Part shown: positions 1-11,237 of the stretch, piece after piece
How positions within the stretch are numbered: the stretch's first letter is position 1
Layout: each line of letters begins with the position of its first letter
Origin: Vanilla planifolia
Lineage: Eukaryota; Streptophyta; Magnoliopsida; Asparagales; Orchidaceae
NCBI GenBank assembly: GCA_023846275.1
Contig: CM043865.1
Span: forward strand, 26,641,912-26,705,911
Direction: 5' to 3'
DNA: 64,000 nucleotides
Program-made: the position numbers and the translations under genes
The notes under the pieces: generated by a model
The model's input: only the letters and a program-made list of their open reading frames with translations
Databases searched by the model: none
Told to the model about the DNA's origin: nothing

Positions 1-2064
1 TTATTTTTGAGATAAATGATTCTATTTTGCTAAGATTAATCAAGATATGGAGAATTATATTAAACTCGATGAAGGGTTCTCTAAATTCCTCAAAACTAAG
101 GCACGGGTTGAAGATGTAATGAGATCTCTATCATATTTTTTCTATGTATTCTATGGCACAAAAGAAACACTTTGACGATAAGACAATCTATTAAAGAAAG
201 GACAATTTAGACTATACACAATCTAAACCATTATGAAGAAGTGTAAACTTTTAAATAGGCAAAGTTCTAAGTTGTTGGAGAGCTTGGAAGCTTTGGGGGC
301 AACATATTTGCAATCAATGAGGGATGAGAGTTTATCTCTTATAATAGTGTGGTTTACTAAGTTTTTTTAACAAAATTGCTATTTACAAATATCTTATTCA
401 TGGTTTCTAATATCCTCTTTCTAATCCAAATTCTTCAGGAAAGAAAGTGTAACAAGAAAAAGTCATTCCAAATTCCATGTGTTAAGGATGAAGCATCCTT
501 GAGAAAAATCATTACATTCTATAGCCCATTATTTTCTAGAATCCAACCTTGCTTGACCCTTGTTGTCATGGAGCTCTATCTCCTAAAAGGGTAGAGATGG
601 GATACAATTCCTATAATGCATGTACTACTAATATAATTTAGTCATGCATATTTATGAAACTCATTAGTATATGACATGCATTACATTATATGTATTACTT
701 CTCTCGTGCCCTTTTCTTCTACAATTATTATATACAAGGCATAATAAAAACCACTATAATCATCTAACTCTCTCTCTCCTTTTTCCTCTTCTCTCTTTCT
801 CTTGCCTTCTTAGAACTTGCAAAGACAAAAAGTTTTTCCAATTGTACTCATCTTAATATCATAAATAATCATTTTTATACAACCACTCATTCACTGATCT
901 ATGCTTATTTTGCTAGAATTCAATGTAGATTACTTAAATTTTGCCAGTATTTTTTATGTTTTTCTAATCACAAGAAACATAATGAACATTATTTTATAGA
1001 ATCCTATTTTGATCGAAACATATTTTCACTTAAATAGATTAGAAACTTAAATCACTAACATGAATGAAAGAAATATTTTTTTCAATTAGTCAATTTTTAT
1101 GTTATCTTAATTTGGTAACAAATAGCTATATCTATTGTATTAAAACATCTACATAACAAAACTTATATTAGATATATTAAACTATCTACTAATGAGTAAC
1201 CCTGTTAGCTCTAGAAGTCACACCTATAACTCAAGTTCAAATGAACAAATTAAACATGTTCATTTAATACCAAAATATGATCAAGAAAGTAACACAACAA
1301 CCTAATCCTTAAAGTGATAAAATTTCAATTATTAAAGTGAAGAGCCAAAAGGATAAGACCTCAAGACTTGATCACACATTTCATGACGAAAAGTCTAACA
1401 AAATTTTTTTAGTGTAGATCTTTGATTTACATATTTACAAACTTATAAAGCAATTAAATCTTTTGCTCCTTTCAACTAACCCAAATACAATACAATCCCA
1501 TAACCTTATAAGAAATAAGATAGAGGTGGTTTCAATGTGATATCTATATAACCATTTACGTCACAAATTGTTCCAAGATACATCTGCCATGATCTTACTC
1601 TTTTACAAATGTTACATACAGTAAGAAGGATACTCATAGCTTAAGGAATAGTTCACCAAGCATTTAAATGATAATACCACCTCGTCAATTTACAAAATGC
1701 AAAAATTATGTGGAACAAGAAGCAATAATTAGACGCTTATACATACTATAACCAACATGTCATGGGTTTGAATAAAAGAGACAACCTCCATTCAATGCAT
1801 ATGTGAGGTTACATAGAACAAAACCTCTCAAACATGCATAGGCAAGATTCCCATAGTATTATGATTTGTCAATTTTGTGATAAATCATTAAATCAAACTC
1901 AAAAGAACAAGAAAGTTATCTTTGTGAATCAGAAATAGTACTAAACCATAAAAAATGGCTGTAATAAAAAGCTAAAGACAATCTGAACAAAATAAACAAA
2001 GTTATCATTACAAGATAAGTAAAGCAAATATGAGGAAAGCAACAAGAAACATATCGGTAAGTAC
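1..2064. other. AT-rich stretch without recognisable gene
   Basis: Only short, AT-rich chance reading frames are present. I looked on the minus strand for the remaining exons of the sulfotransferase-like gene that begins at 2873 (the C-terminal part of its catalytic domain) and found none. The stretch is therefore either a long intron of that gene or flanking DNA of a truncated copy. Confidence 0.5.
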
Positions 2065-2873
2065 CTGATTAAGCATCCATTTGAAGCCAACAGCACCAGT
2101 GCACTCATTTTTCGCAGCACTGCTGTACCAATCCAAATTGTACACTTTATCTAATGTAGCCATTATTGCCGAAATGTTACTCCGTCGTTCCCTGACTGAA
2201 AAGATCTCACCGTTCGAGCTTATGTTAATGTGGCTATTCAGCAATGTTTCAAACCAACCACTCCCAGACCTCTGCATTGATAATATAGCAAAATATCGAA
2301 CTGGAGTACATGTACACTCATTTCTGCCAGTTGTTCAAAAGATGATCACATTGATGTAATGATCTTAATAGAATTGAACAGAAACCAACAAGAAGGAATT
2401 CAAGTTACCTGCTGTAAGCCGTGGGTTTTGGGAAGTGAATATAAGGAAGTTCGGATTGTTCAATACTAGGATTCCTACAAGGTTCATCCATCACTTTTAC
2501 CCTCATCACACTGGAACGGATCATGATCCCCTTTTGGTTTAAACATATTGAGCATATATAAACGCTGCTAATTAGTACCAGAACCAAAACAACAGTCCTC
2601 AATACCATTGGATATTTCTTGTGAGATTTTGCACCATTAACATCCTGAAAGTGGTGTCTAAAATGTGAAAAATGTAAGAATAGACAACAACAACTTGGCA
2701 TTAAGTTTGCAAACACAAGATTAGCCAAATGAACTTCGGCTACATGGATTTTGTGGACACAACGAAATCGAGAAGATGAGAGGAACATCTGATTAGAATC
2801 CGCCCGGATTTCGTACAAAAGAAACATAAATGGAAATCGTCACCTTGCTGGGTAGAGAGCAATCCTCCACCAT
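2065..2873 (-). CDS. Membrane-anchored sulfotransferase-like P-loop protein, first three coding exons
   Basis: Three exons with GT-AG borders join in frame on the minus strand: 2873-2844 (10 codons, MVEDCSLPSK), 2644-2409 and 2323-2065, giving 175 codons. A hydrophobic segment at about residues 24-41 (MVLRTVVLVLVLISSVYICS) suggests a single-pass type II membrane anchor. The third exon carries the family hallmark MQRSGSGWFETLLNSH, the 5'-phosphosulfate-binding loop for the donor PAPS, followed by NISSNGEIFS and GFKWMLNQ. This layout matches the plant NodH-like P-loop sulfotransferases (Arabidopsis At2g15730 type), as I remember them; their substrate is not established. The start was chosen because the short first exon is GC-richer, in phase, and places the anchor as in relatives. 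The exon ending at 2065 has a normal donor (GTACTT), but the C-terminal half is not in the window. Confidence 0.8.
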
Positions 2874-3145
2874 CTTTCTCCTGATCCAACAACTCTGCCG
2901 CTGCTTGACCGATGTTGCATCAGGAGAAAACCCTCCTTTTGTCTCCTTTTATCCCCAACAAAGCCATGCGCCAATCTTCTCCCCAACGATCAAACCAAAT
3001 GAACGAACCATAGCGGCCGTGCCAGCAAAAACCCTTCTTTGTCCCTCCCGTCCGTCTCCTTCCTGGAGCCGTTTCTCTCGCGGCCGCAAGGCTTGCGCTT
3101 TCTATTCCTGGCAAAATTTTGCTGCTCATAGCGATCAATTAGCAT
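2874..3145 (-). promoter_or_regulatory. GC-rich 5' leader / promoter-proximal region of the sulfotransferase-like gene
   Basis: This stretch is clearly GC-richer than the AT-rich DNA on both sides and lies directly upstream of the minus-strand start codon at 2873. It contains two GCGGCCG-type sites. Open frames on both strands here have no recognisable protein content and are probably by-products of base composition. The transcription start cannot be placed from sequence alone. Confidence 0.4.
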
Positions 3146-5186
3146 AATATCATACTCTTTCACGTCATAACTCTTGAAGTCTGCATCTTTAAATACGTTT
3201 GATTTGATCGCTTGGTACTACTCTTTTGCTAAAAGTCAAGTCCGAGAGTTGCGTGCCAACAAATGTCCCTCAGATAAAAGAATAATTTGATCGTTACATC
3301 AAAGATAAAATGTTTGTAATGCTTTTTAAGGCATCAAATTAAACATTTGCTTGCTATAAAGGACTTTTATTTGTAATAGAAAAGAAGATACTTGCATTGA
3401 ATTTTGCTTCAAAAATGCTTACTTTGAAGAGTTGTTCAAAGTTGATTCTTCAGTACTCTGTTCCAACCCAGCATCTTTTGACAAGTTCGATTGAAACGTT
3501 GGTGACAACGAATGGTGCCCTAAATCATTTAAAAAAAGTCGAACGACAAAAATGCCGTTATCTTTTTATCTAGTTTATAAAAAGGAATGCTTAGTTTAAG
3601 AATATATCAATTTATCTAATCATTCAATGATTGGTGTAAAAGAAAACCTTTTTTATTTAAGTTATGTTTGATATAATTATAAAATTTTATTTTAATTAAA
3701 AAAAATAAAATATTGTTTTAAGTGTTATGAGAAAGTTATATATCTAATAAGATTTTATTTGCATGCAATTATTTGAGTTAAAAATGAGATTTAAAAATGA
3801 GTTTTATGTGATTGAAAATAAAGATGATAAAAAAAAATATTTATTATAATTTTAATGTTTTAAGTTTAAAAAAGAAAAAAATTAAAAGACTATTTGAAAT
3901 TTATTTTGCATACAAAGTTTAAATATGTTATTTATAAAAATACTTAATATAATGATTGATATTATAAAATGATTATACTAAACTTTTAATTCTTTGATAA
4001 AAAAAATAAATCATTTTTAGTTATTTTATAATAACAAAGTTATTTTTTGTTCTCTTTATATTGTCTTTGTTCTTAAAAATGTAATAATATATTTAACAAT
4101 ATAGTTATATTAACATGTTATTGTATTTCAAAAATTATTCTTACAATTGAATTGACGATATCGTATGAAATAAATTCTTAATTAGTTAATATTTGATGAA
4201 AAAAAATCTCAATTTAGTCATTCACTTGATAATAACAGTTCTCAATAATTATTTTTTTATTATCTAAATTAAATTTATAATTTAACCATTAGTGCCAATA
4301 ATAGATGTCATCAATTATTTTCTAATAATAATATTAACATATTTCTTTATTGTCTTAAAAAAATTTCTTTGGAGTCTTTTTTTTAAGCATATCTTAAAAG
4401 ATGACAAAGATATTTAGAAAATTTTGAAATTTCAATGATATTTTAGTTGTTTAATAGCTAAATAATATTTTTGTTATTAGAAAAATTAAAAAACCCCAAA
4501 ATTGGTCTCATCAAGTTTTTTAGACTATTGATATGGTACATATAGTTTGAAGGACTATAGTTGATTTGTTTTTAGATTGTATTTTGATCATTTTGTATTT
4601 TTTATGATATTTTAGAATTTGTGGAGGATTTAAATCTCTAATGACATATTTTATAATCTCATAAGAACTTATAAATAAATTTAGTAGACTTGCTTAGAGT
4701 TAGACTCAATTTATTGCTTTATTGCTTAATTTTGTTTGATAATGACAAATTGGTAAACATTAAAAAACTCGAGGTTAAAAATGTGCAAATAAATTTTATA
4801 AGCTTAGCAAAAATATTAGAATTTTAGAATTTTTAAGAATTAATTTAAATCAATAAAATGTTTGTTATATAATTTTTTATAAGATTTTAATATTTTCAAC
4901 AATATTTGATACTTCAAGAATCGCACTTTAAATTTCAAAAATGTTTTTAGCAATATTGTGTACTAAAAAAAATTATAAAAGTCGAGACATGTGAATGTGA
5001 CGATGATTTTATTAGCGATTATACAAGATGATATAGTGGGTGGAAACAAGAAATGGATGAGATAAAGTTCTAAAAACAAATAAAATTTAACAATTAAAAA
5101 TGATTTAATATAAAAGTTTGCTTAAACAATAAGATAATTTGAAACTTTTGATATATTTTGTCACTCTAAGAAAATCAAAATAAACA
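3146..5186. other. AT-rich intergenic spacer
   Basis: This spacer lies between the divergent sulfotransferase-like gene (minus) and the RPL10 leader region (plus). It is very AT-rich with many A and T runs. No coding frame, RNA gene or element end was recognised. Confidence 0.6.
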
Positions 5187-5335
5187 TTTTATTTATTTAT
5201 AAATATTTTTAATAAAAAAATAAATTTTCTTGGTGTCATACTAAAGTTTGACATAAAATTTCATTCATATATTTATTTTAATAAATAATAGAATTTAAAT
5301 TTTACATGTTACATTAGTAGACCATTAAGGAACGA

Positions 5336-5378
5336 TTAGGGTTTCACGCTTGTCGACTTGTACCTCCGCTATAAAAGG
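5336..5378 (+). promoter_or_regulatory. RPL10 distal promoter: telo-box and TATA box
   Basis: TTAGGGTTT at 5336-5344 is the reverse of the plant telo-box AAACCCTAA, an element enriched in promoters of ribosomal protein and eEF1A genes. CTATAAAAGG at 5369-5378 is a good TATA box 25-30 bp upstream of a pyrimidine-rich start region (TTCCTCTTGTTATC, about 5396-5405), as expected for a translation-apparatus gene. Confidence 0.75.
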
Positions 5379-5399
5379 CCTTGGCTTCCTCTTGTTATC

Positions 5400-5428
5400 A
5401 TCTCTTGGCGTCGGCGGGTTTGATAGAG
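5400..5428 (+). other. RPL10 leader exon 1a (non-coding)
   Basis: A short GC-richer block (TCTCTTGGCGTCGGCGGGTT...) follows the TATA box and ends in GATAGAG before a GT donor at 5429 (GAG|GTTCGT). The RPL10 start codon at 11238 is preceded by an acceptor (TATTATAG at 11222-11229). This fits a 5'-untranslated exon spliced over a long leader intron, a common layout in plant ribosomal protein genes. The exact transcription start is inferred from TATA spacing. Confidence 0.6.
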
Positions 5429-5616
5429 GTTCGTCTTTTTCTCTTCCTTGTTATGTCTCTAGTTGATCGTTTTTTGTTCAAATCCTTGATCTAGTGTACA
5501 TTTAAGCGAATGTTTTTCGTTGTTCTTAATAAAATCGGATGGATGTTTTTTTTTTTTTAAATTTTGGACTTAGACTGTTAGACTGTTTTTTTTTTTATTT
5601 ATTTTTCTTTGCTCTC

Positions 5617-5718
5617 GATGTCTCTGGTGATGATCGGAAAAATAAAACTTTCGTTCTACCGAGGGTAGTAACCACCCCATGTGGAAAAATTTTTGGAGAC
5701 CTGAACTGAGGAGACATC
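5617..5718 (+). ncRNA. Candidate intronic box C/D snoRNA (copy 1)
   Basis: A 102-nt block inside the RPL10 leader intron. GATGTCTC (5617-5624) pairs perfectly with GAGACATC (5711-5718), and a further T-G pair can be added. Just inside this stem are box C GTGATGA (5627-5633) and box D CTGA (5706-5709), directly abutting the stem as in box C/D snoRNAs. A second CTGA lies at 5701-5704. The interior holds a small hairpin CTACC-GAG-GGTAG. The likely guide is the sequence just before box D (TTGGAGACCTGAA). The rRNA target was not determined and I do not recognise a named snoRNA. The block is better conserved between the two tandem units than its surroundings. Confidence 0.55.
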
Positions 5719-7900
5719 ATCCTTCCAATCAGTTTCATAAAAGTTATACGAATGGAACTATTGCTTGGGATATCTGCATTTTCGTTTAGATTCTGTTTTA
5801 TAGTTATACATGTTTACATGTCCACTGCCACCGAAGCGAGTAAATTTTTATGCTGAAATCGTTTGATGAATGAGCTGATCTGATACCGAGACATTTTCTG
5901 CCCGCATTGCAATCTTGTATCAATTATTTGATTATTTTTTCAAGTTATTTACTGGCAATGTCGTTTTTCTTCTGGATTCGCTTTTTTATTTTTGTTTGCG
6001 AGTTTTCATTAGCTTGGGGTATACTATTGCATTCTATTTTTATGTAGTTGTAGCAATTTTTAGTTCTTTTATTAGGAACACGTCCAATGCATCAAATAGT
6101 GATACTTTTCTACATTTTTTTTACTAGACTAGGATTTTCCCAGTAGATGACCTCTTGTTTTTGAGATACTAGTTTACGGAATCTGTGTTTGTTTATTTAT
6201 TCTGTAAGCATCTGTTCAACTTTGTAATAGCTGCACATAGAATTAAGGGAACTTATCTTGCAATTCTTCATCTAGACATCACATATAGTTTTTTTTTCAT
6301 TTTTTTATACTACATATTTATGCAGTCTTATGTTTCCATACATTCATTCAGTTGGATTCTGTTTGAAAAACAAAAAATCAGGTAGAAGAGCAGTACAAGG
6401 GTTTTGGGCTGTATGTATTTTTTTGGGGGAATATCTGACAAGGACAAGAACAACAAGCCTTAATTCCACTAACCCATGCATCCTTTGCCTCTTTCTGCTT
6501 TGCTTACTATCAATTTTTCTGTAGTATTCAAGTATGCCAAGTCTTCTCTATTAGTCTATTGCCATATTTTTCAGGCTATGCTTTTTGTTTTAATAATGGT
6601 TAAAAATTTTACAACTTTTATCTCATGATATTAGAATTAATGACTTACATTTAACATTAAGAAATCATTTAAATTGACTCTACATAAGTTTTTCTTTGTT
6701 TGCATTACACTAATCTTATCTTAAATTTTTTTTTTTAATTATGTTCTTTTGAGTATTGACATTTATTCATATCAACATCTTCATCTCAATAATGTGCATT
6801 TTGTTTGTATGTTTGAACTTATCAGGTCCACAGTTAGTCTCATTTAGAATTGTCAATCTCACCACAATGTTATAAAGTTTTTTCTTAATCTTAAATGAGA
6901 TCTTTTAATGTGTATTTAAGTTAAAAATTTCACTTAGGGTTGCCGTCAGGGTCTAAAAATTTCTTGGTTGAATTTTTGGCATAAAACTATTAATTTTAGG
7001 ATATATTAATTAATTTGATATGGTAATAGGTATTCATTATCTTTTGAAGTTTAAAAGTACGACTTATCATTTTAATATTATTATAAATAGTATTTTAAAT
7101 TTATTTTTTTAATAAATAGGTATTAGATTACTTTTTGTCTACACAAAATGCATAATATTTTATTTGAGAGTAACAACACATCATTTAGTAGGACAATGAT
7201 AAACTTTTCAGCCATATATTTTCATAAATATATGAGATTGGCATTGACACTTGTTATTTTTTTCACGTTTCATTTATTTTCTACAAATTTGTTGCCATTC
7301 ATTTTATGAATGGCACAATCAAAAGAAAAAAGTCGTAGCAAATGTGTTGTAGATCATATGACATTGATTTTGTGCTCCAGAATGGACATCTAAGATTCAG
7401 ATTAAGGCATATCTTTCTTCTATCTAAGAAAAAAGAAAAAAAAAATTTTTTGCTAATAATTATGGTTCTAAAATTAATTTTCTTGTTATGATATTTGTTA
7501 ACATTGATTTTATTTTTTCAACAAGGAGGTCTAGTGTTTAGAACAAGCATAACCCTGAACTAATAATTTATCCTTTGTTGTACACATGATCTTTATTCTA
7601 GAAGATCTACCCTTACCAATAGTCAATTTTCTTCCAATTTCTTTAGTAAAGAATTAGCAATTATAAGTTCATTTGTTAAAATTTATTCAATAGTTTTATC
7701 TTTTATATTAGCATCTCCAAATCTATGACAATCATGAAAGTTTTTATAAATATTTTATTTATTTATAAATATTTTAAATAAAAAAATAGTTTTTCTAGGT
7801 TTCATACTAAATTTTGACATAATTTCATTTATTTATTTTATTTTAGAAAATAATAGAACTTAAATTTTACATGTCACGTTAATAGATGATTAAGGAACAA

Positions 7901-7996
7901 CTAGGATTTCACGTTTGTCGACTTCTACCTCCCTCTATATAAAAATCCTTGGCTTACTCTTTTTATCATATCTTGGTGTCGCCGGGTTTGATAGAG
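7901..7996 (+). promoter_or_regulatory. RPL10 proximal promoter copy and leader exon 1b
   Basis: This is the counterpart of the distal promoter. The telo-box position reads CTAGGATTT (7901-7909), so the element is broken. A TATA-like TATATAAAA remains at 7936-7944. The leader exon counterpart ends at 7996 in ATAGAG with a usable donor (GAG|GTGCTT). It could act as an alternative first exon, as a cassette exon in transcripts from the distal promoter, or be silent. Confidence 0.5.
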
Positions 7997-8092
7997 GTGC
8001 TTCTTTTTCTCTTCCTTGTTATATGTCTCTAGTTGATCGTTTTTTGTTCAAATCCTTGATCAAATGTATATTAATGTTTTTTTTTTGCTCTT

Positions 8093-8194
8093 GGTGTCTT
8101 TGGTGATGATCAGAAAAAAAAAACTTTCATTCTACCGAGGGTAGTAACCGCCCCATGTGGAAAAATTTTTAGAGACCTGAACGGAGAAGACATC
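8093..8194 (+). ncRNA. Second copy of the candidate box C/D snoRNA, box D altered
   Basis: Same length (102 nt) and position in unit 2. The end stem is GGTGTCTT (8093-8100) with AAGACATC (8187-8194), eight pairs including one G-T. Relative to copy 1 the innermost pair changed from C-G to T-A on both sides, so pairing is kept. Box C GTGATGA is intact (8103-8109). The counterpart of box D reads CGGA instead of CTGA, though an upstream CTGA remains at 8177-8180. The copy may be a decaying paralogue or may use the upstream box. Confidence 0.4.
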
Positions 8195-10208
8195 ATCCTT
8201 CCAATCAGTTAGTTTAACATTATACGAATGGAAGTATTTATTGGGATATCTGCGTTCTCATTTAGATTCTGTTTTGTAGCTATGAATGTTTACATGCCCA
8301 TGGTCACCGAGTCAATTTTTATGCTGAAATCATTTGTTGAAGGAGATGATCTGATGCTGAGGCATTTTCTGCCTGCATTGCAATCTTGTATCAATTGTTT
8401 GATTTTTTTTTTCAAGTTATTTACTTGCAATGTTGTTTTTCTTCTGGATTTGCTTTTGTATTTGTTTTTGGTGAGCTTTCATTAGCTTGGGGTATACTAT
8501 TGCATACTATTTTTATGTAGGTGTTGCAATTATTAGTTCTTTTATTTGGTCCACATCCAATGCATCAAATAGTGATTGTTGTCTACATTTTTTTTTACTA
8601 AACTAGGATTTTCCTAATAGATGATCTCTTGTTTTTGAGATTCTAGTTTACGGAATGTGCGCTTGATTATTTATTCTAGAAGGCATCTGTTCAACTTTGT
8701 AATAGCTGCACATAGAAGTAAAGGAACTTGTCTTGCAATTTTTCATCTAGGCATCACATATAGTTTTTTTTCATCTTTTATACCACATACTTATATTATG
8801 TTTCCATACATTCATGCAGTAGGATTCTGTTTGAAAAACAAAAAAATCAGGTAGCAGAGCAGTACGTCGGTTTTGGATTGTATGTATTTTTTTGGGGGAA
8901 TATCTAGGACAAGAACAACTAGCTTTAGTTCCACTAACCCATTAATCCTTTGCCTTTTTTTTGCTTTGCTTACTATCAATTTCTTTGTAATATTCAAGTA
9001 CTCAAAATCTTCTCTATTAGTCTATTGTCACATTTTTCTGGCTATACTTTTTGTTTTAATAATGGTTAAAAATTTCACGACTTGTATCTCATGATAGTAG
9101 GATTAAATGACTTACATTTAACATTAAAAATTCATTTAAATTTATTCTACCTAAGCTTTTCTTTGTTTACATTACACTAATCTTATCTTAAAAATATTTT
9201 TTAATTATGTTCTTTTGAGTATTGACATTTATACATATTAACATCTTCATCTCTATATCTTGCATTTTATTTGTATGTTTGGACTTATCCGGTCAACATT
9301 TAGTACCATTTAGATTTTTCAATCTTTCGATAATGTTGTAAAGCTTTTTCTTAATCTTAAAGGTCTTTTGATATGTATTGCAATTAAAAACTTTCACTTT
9401 TAGTTTCCATAGGGCTCTATTTATCTCTTGGTTGAACTTTTTGGCATAAAACTATTAATTTTATGATATATTAATTAATTTGATATGTTAATAGGTATTC
9501 ATTCTCTTTTGAAGTTTGAAAGTATGACTTAATATTTTAATATTATTATAAAGAGTATTTTGAATTTATTTTTTTATAACTAGGTATTCGCGTACTTTTT
9601 GTCAACACAAAATGCATAATTTTTTGTTTGAGAGTAACACCACATCACTTTGTAATCCAATGATAAAATTTTCAGACATATATTTTCATAAATATATTAG
9701 ATTGGCAGTGGCACTTTTTATTTTATTCACATTTCATTATTTTTTTACAAATTTGTTGCCTTCATTTTCTGAATGGTCCAATCAAAAGACAAAAAGTCAT
9801 AGTGAATGTATTGTAGATCATATGACATTGGTTTTGTGCTCCAGAATGGACATTTAAGTTTTAGATTAAGACATTTTTTTTCTAAGAAAAAAGAAAAAAA
9901 ATATTTTTTATGAATAATTATGGTTCTAAAATTAATTGTCTTGTTATGGTATTTGTTAACATTGATTTCATTTTTCAACAAGGAGGAGGTCCAATGTTTA
10001 GAACAAGTATAATCCTGAACTAGTAATTTATCCTTTGTCATATACATTATCTTTATTTTGGAAAATCTACCCCTACAAATAGTTATTTTTCTTCCAATTT
10101 CTTTTGTAAAGTATTTGCAATTATAAGTTCATTTGTTAAAATTTATTGATTAGTTTTATCTTTTATATTAACATCTCCAAATCTATGGCAATCATGAAAG
10201 TTTTTATA

Positions 10209-11237
10209 TTTGTTGGCTTCTCATCTGACATGTTAATTTAAGTTTCCTCTCTGAAGTCTTTCATCATAATGGGATCCTTTATATTGGTTTGTTCAAGTCA
10301 TTCGAAAGGTTTTTTTCTTACCACTAGCCTCCAATCCAATTTATGAGGCATAGATGGACATAGATACTAATTAAATTTATAGATTATTCAAATAGTTTTA
10401 TCATCAATCCATCAACATCCATTATTATATCATAGTCCTTCAAATTCTATACAAAATTATATTGAACTATTTTTTATTTTTACTTAGAGTACCAAAATTT
10501 GAATTATGAATTGTGAATTTCTAGAGTTATCTTTTTTACAAAATTAATTTGACAGATAAGATCTATTTTTTTTTTTTTAATGAATCATGATATCTACTAA
10601 CTCCAACTTATTAGTTGTTGTGCTTAAGTTTCAAGATTTTTCTTTCATTATAATGTTGTGGACTAACTTCTTTACTTGCATCCTTTCATGATGATGTGAA
10701 AACTACTTTTCATTTAGTATTAAGATAATATATCGTGGGAGTTCTGCTGGACACCCTTTCGTTTATGCAATTGAGGATTCATATTTTTCTTGACAATTTT
10801 AGTACTACTTGTTGATTATCTAATGTCCCATCGTTTTATCTTTAACGTAACTAAATCTTTTGAGGGGAAAGTATACAGTATAGTATATATGGCCTTCATT
10901 GAGGACAAAGTATATGAAATGTGGTTGCCTAATTGGTCAAATCTGTTCATAGGTAAGAATAGAGTTCACTTACATGATATCCTTGGAATGTTTAAGGACC
11001 AATGACTATGATGTTTTGAGTATGGCATCCCCTTGAGATTATTTTTGTTGTCCTTTTGGTGCTAAGCAATATGTGTTTATGATCATTTTTATATGCGATT
11101 GAAATGGCACAAGTTTCAGTCTTTACCAAACTTTTTGTATGAGAATTGTGGCAAGCATGAGGATAGTGAAGTACCAACTCTTCTCTTACGCCTTTCGACT
11201 TCTCATATAATGTTGATGTCATATTATAGGATTAGAT
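10209..11237 (+). other. Unique 3' part of the RPL10 leader intron
   Basis: AT-rich, no coding content. It ends at the acceptor TATTATAG (11222-11229). Eight untranslated bases, GATTAGAT, then precede the RPL10 ATG. Confidence 0.55.

Larger units (their letters stand above)
5187..7750 (+). repeat. RPL10 leader tandem duplication, unit 1
   Basis: First of two directly repeated units of about 2.5 kb (the second is 7751-10208). Homology starts in the AT-rich block ATTTTATTTATTTATAAATA and ends with CATGAAAGTTTTTATA near 7748. The unit contains the telo-box and TATA promoter, the leader exon, its 5' splice site, the snoRNA-like block and about 2 kb of intron. Landmarks occur in the same order in both copies, for example AGCATCTGTTCAACTTTG at about 6208 and GGCATCTGTTCAACTTTG at about 8683. 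By eye the copies are about 80-90% identical with small indels. Confidence 0.88.
7751..10208 (+). repeat. RPL10 leader tandem duplication, unit 2
   Basis: Second copy of the promoter, leader exon and intron unit, directly adjoining unit 1 in the same orientation. It ends with CATGAAAGTTTTTATA near 10208, after which the sequence becomes single-copy up to the RPL10 acceptor. Every landmark of unit 1 is found again in order, with scattered substitutions and short indels, so it is not a recent duplication. Confidence 0.88.

Noticed and set aside
2081..2359. Plus-strand open frame of 92 codons over the sulfotransferase-like exon
   Set aside because: It is antisense to the exon with the conserved RSGSGWFETLLNSH motif and intact splice sites; no protein motif of its own.
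5915..9094. Repeated Phe/Leu-rich short frames in the RPL10 leader
   Set aside because: T-rich intron translated in one frame gives hydrophobic peptides. The frames are not conserved between the two duplicated units.
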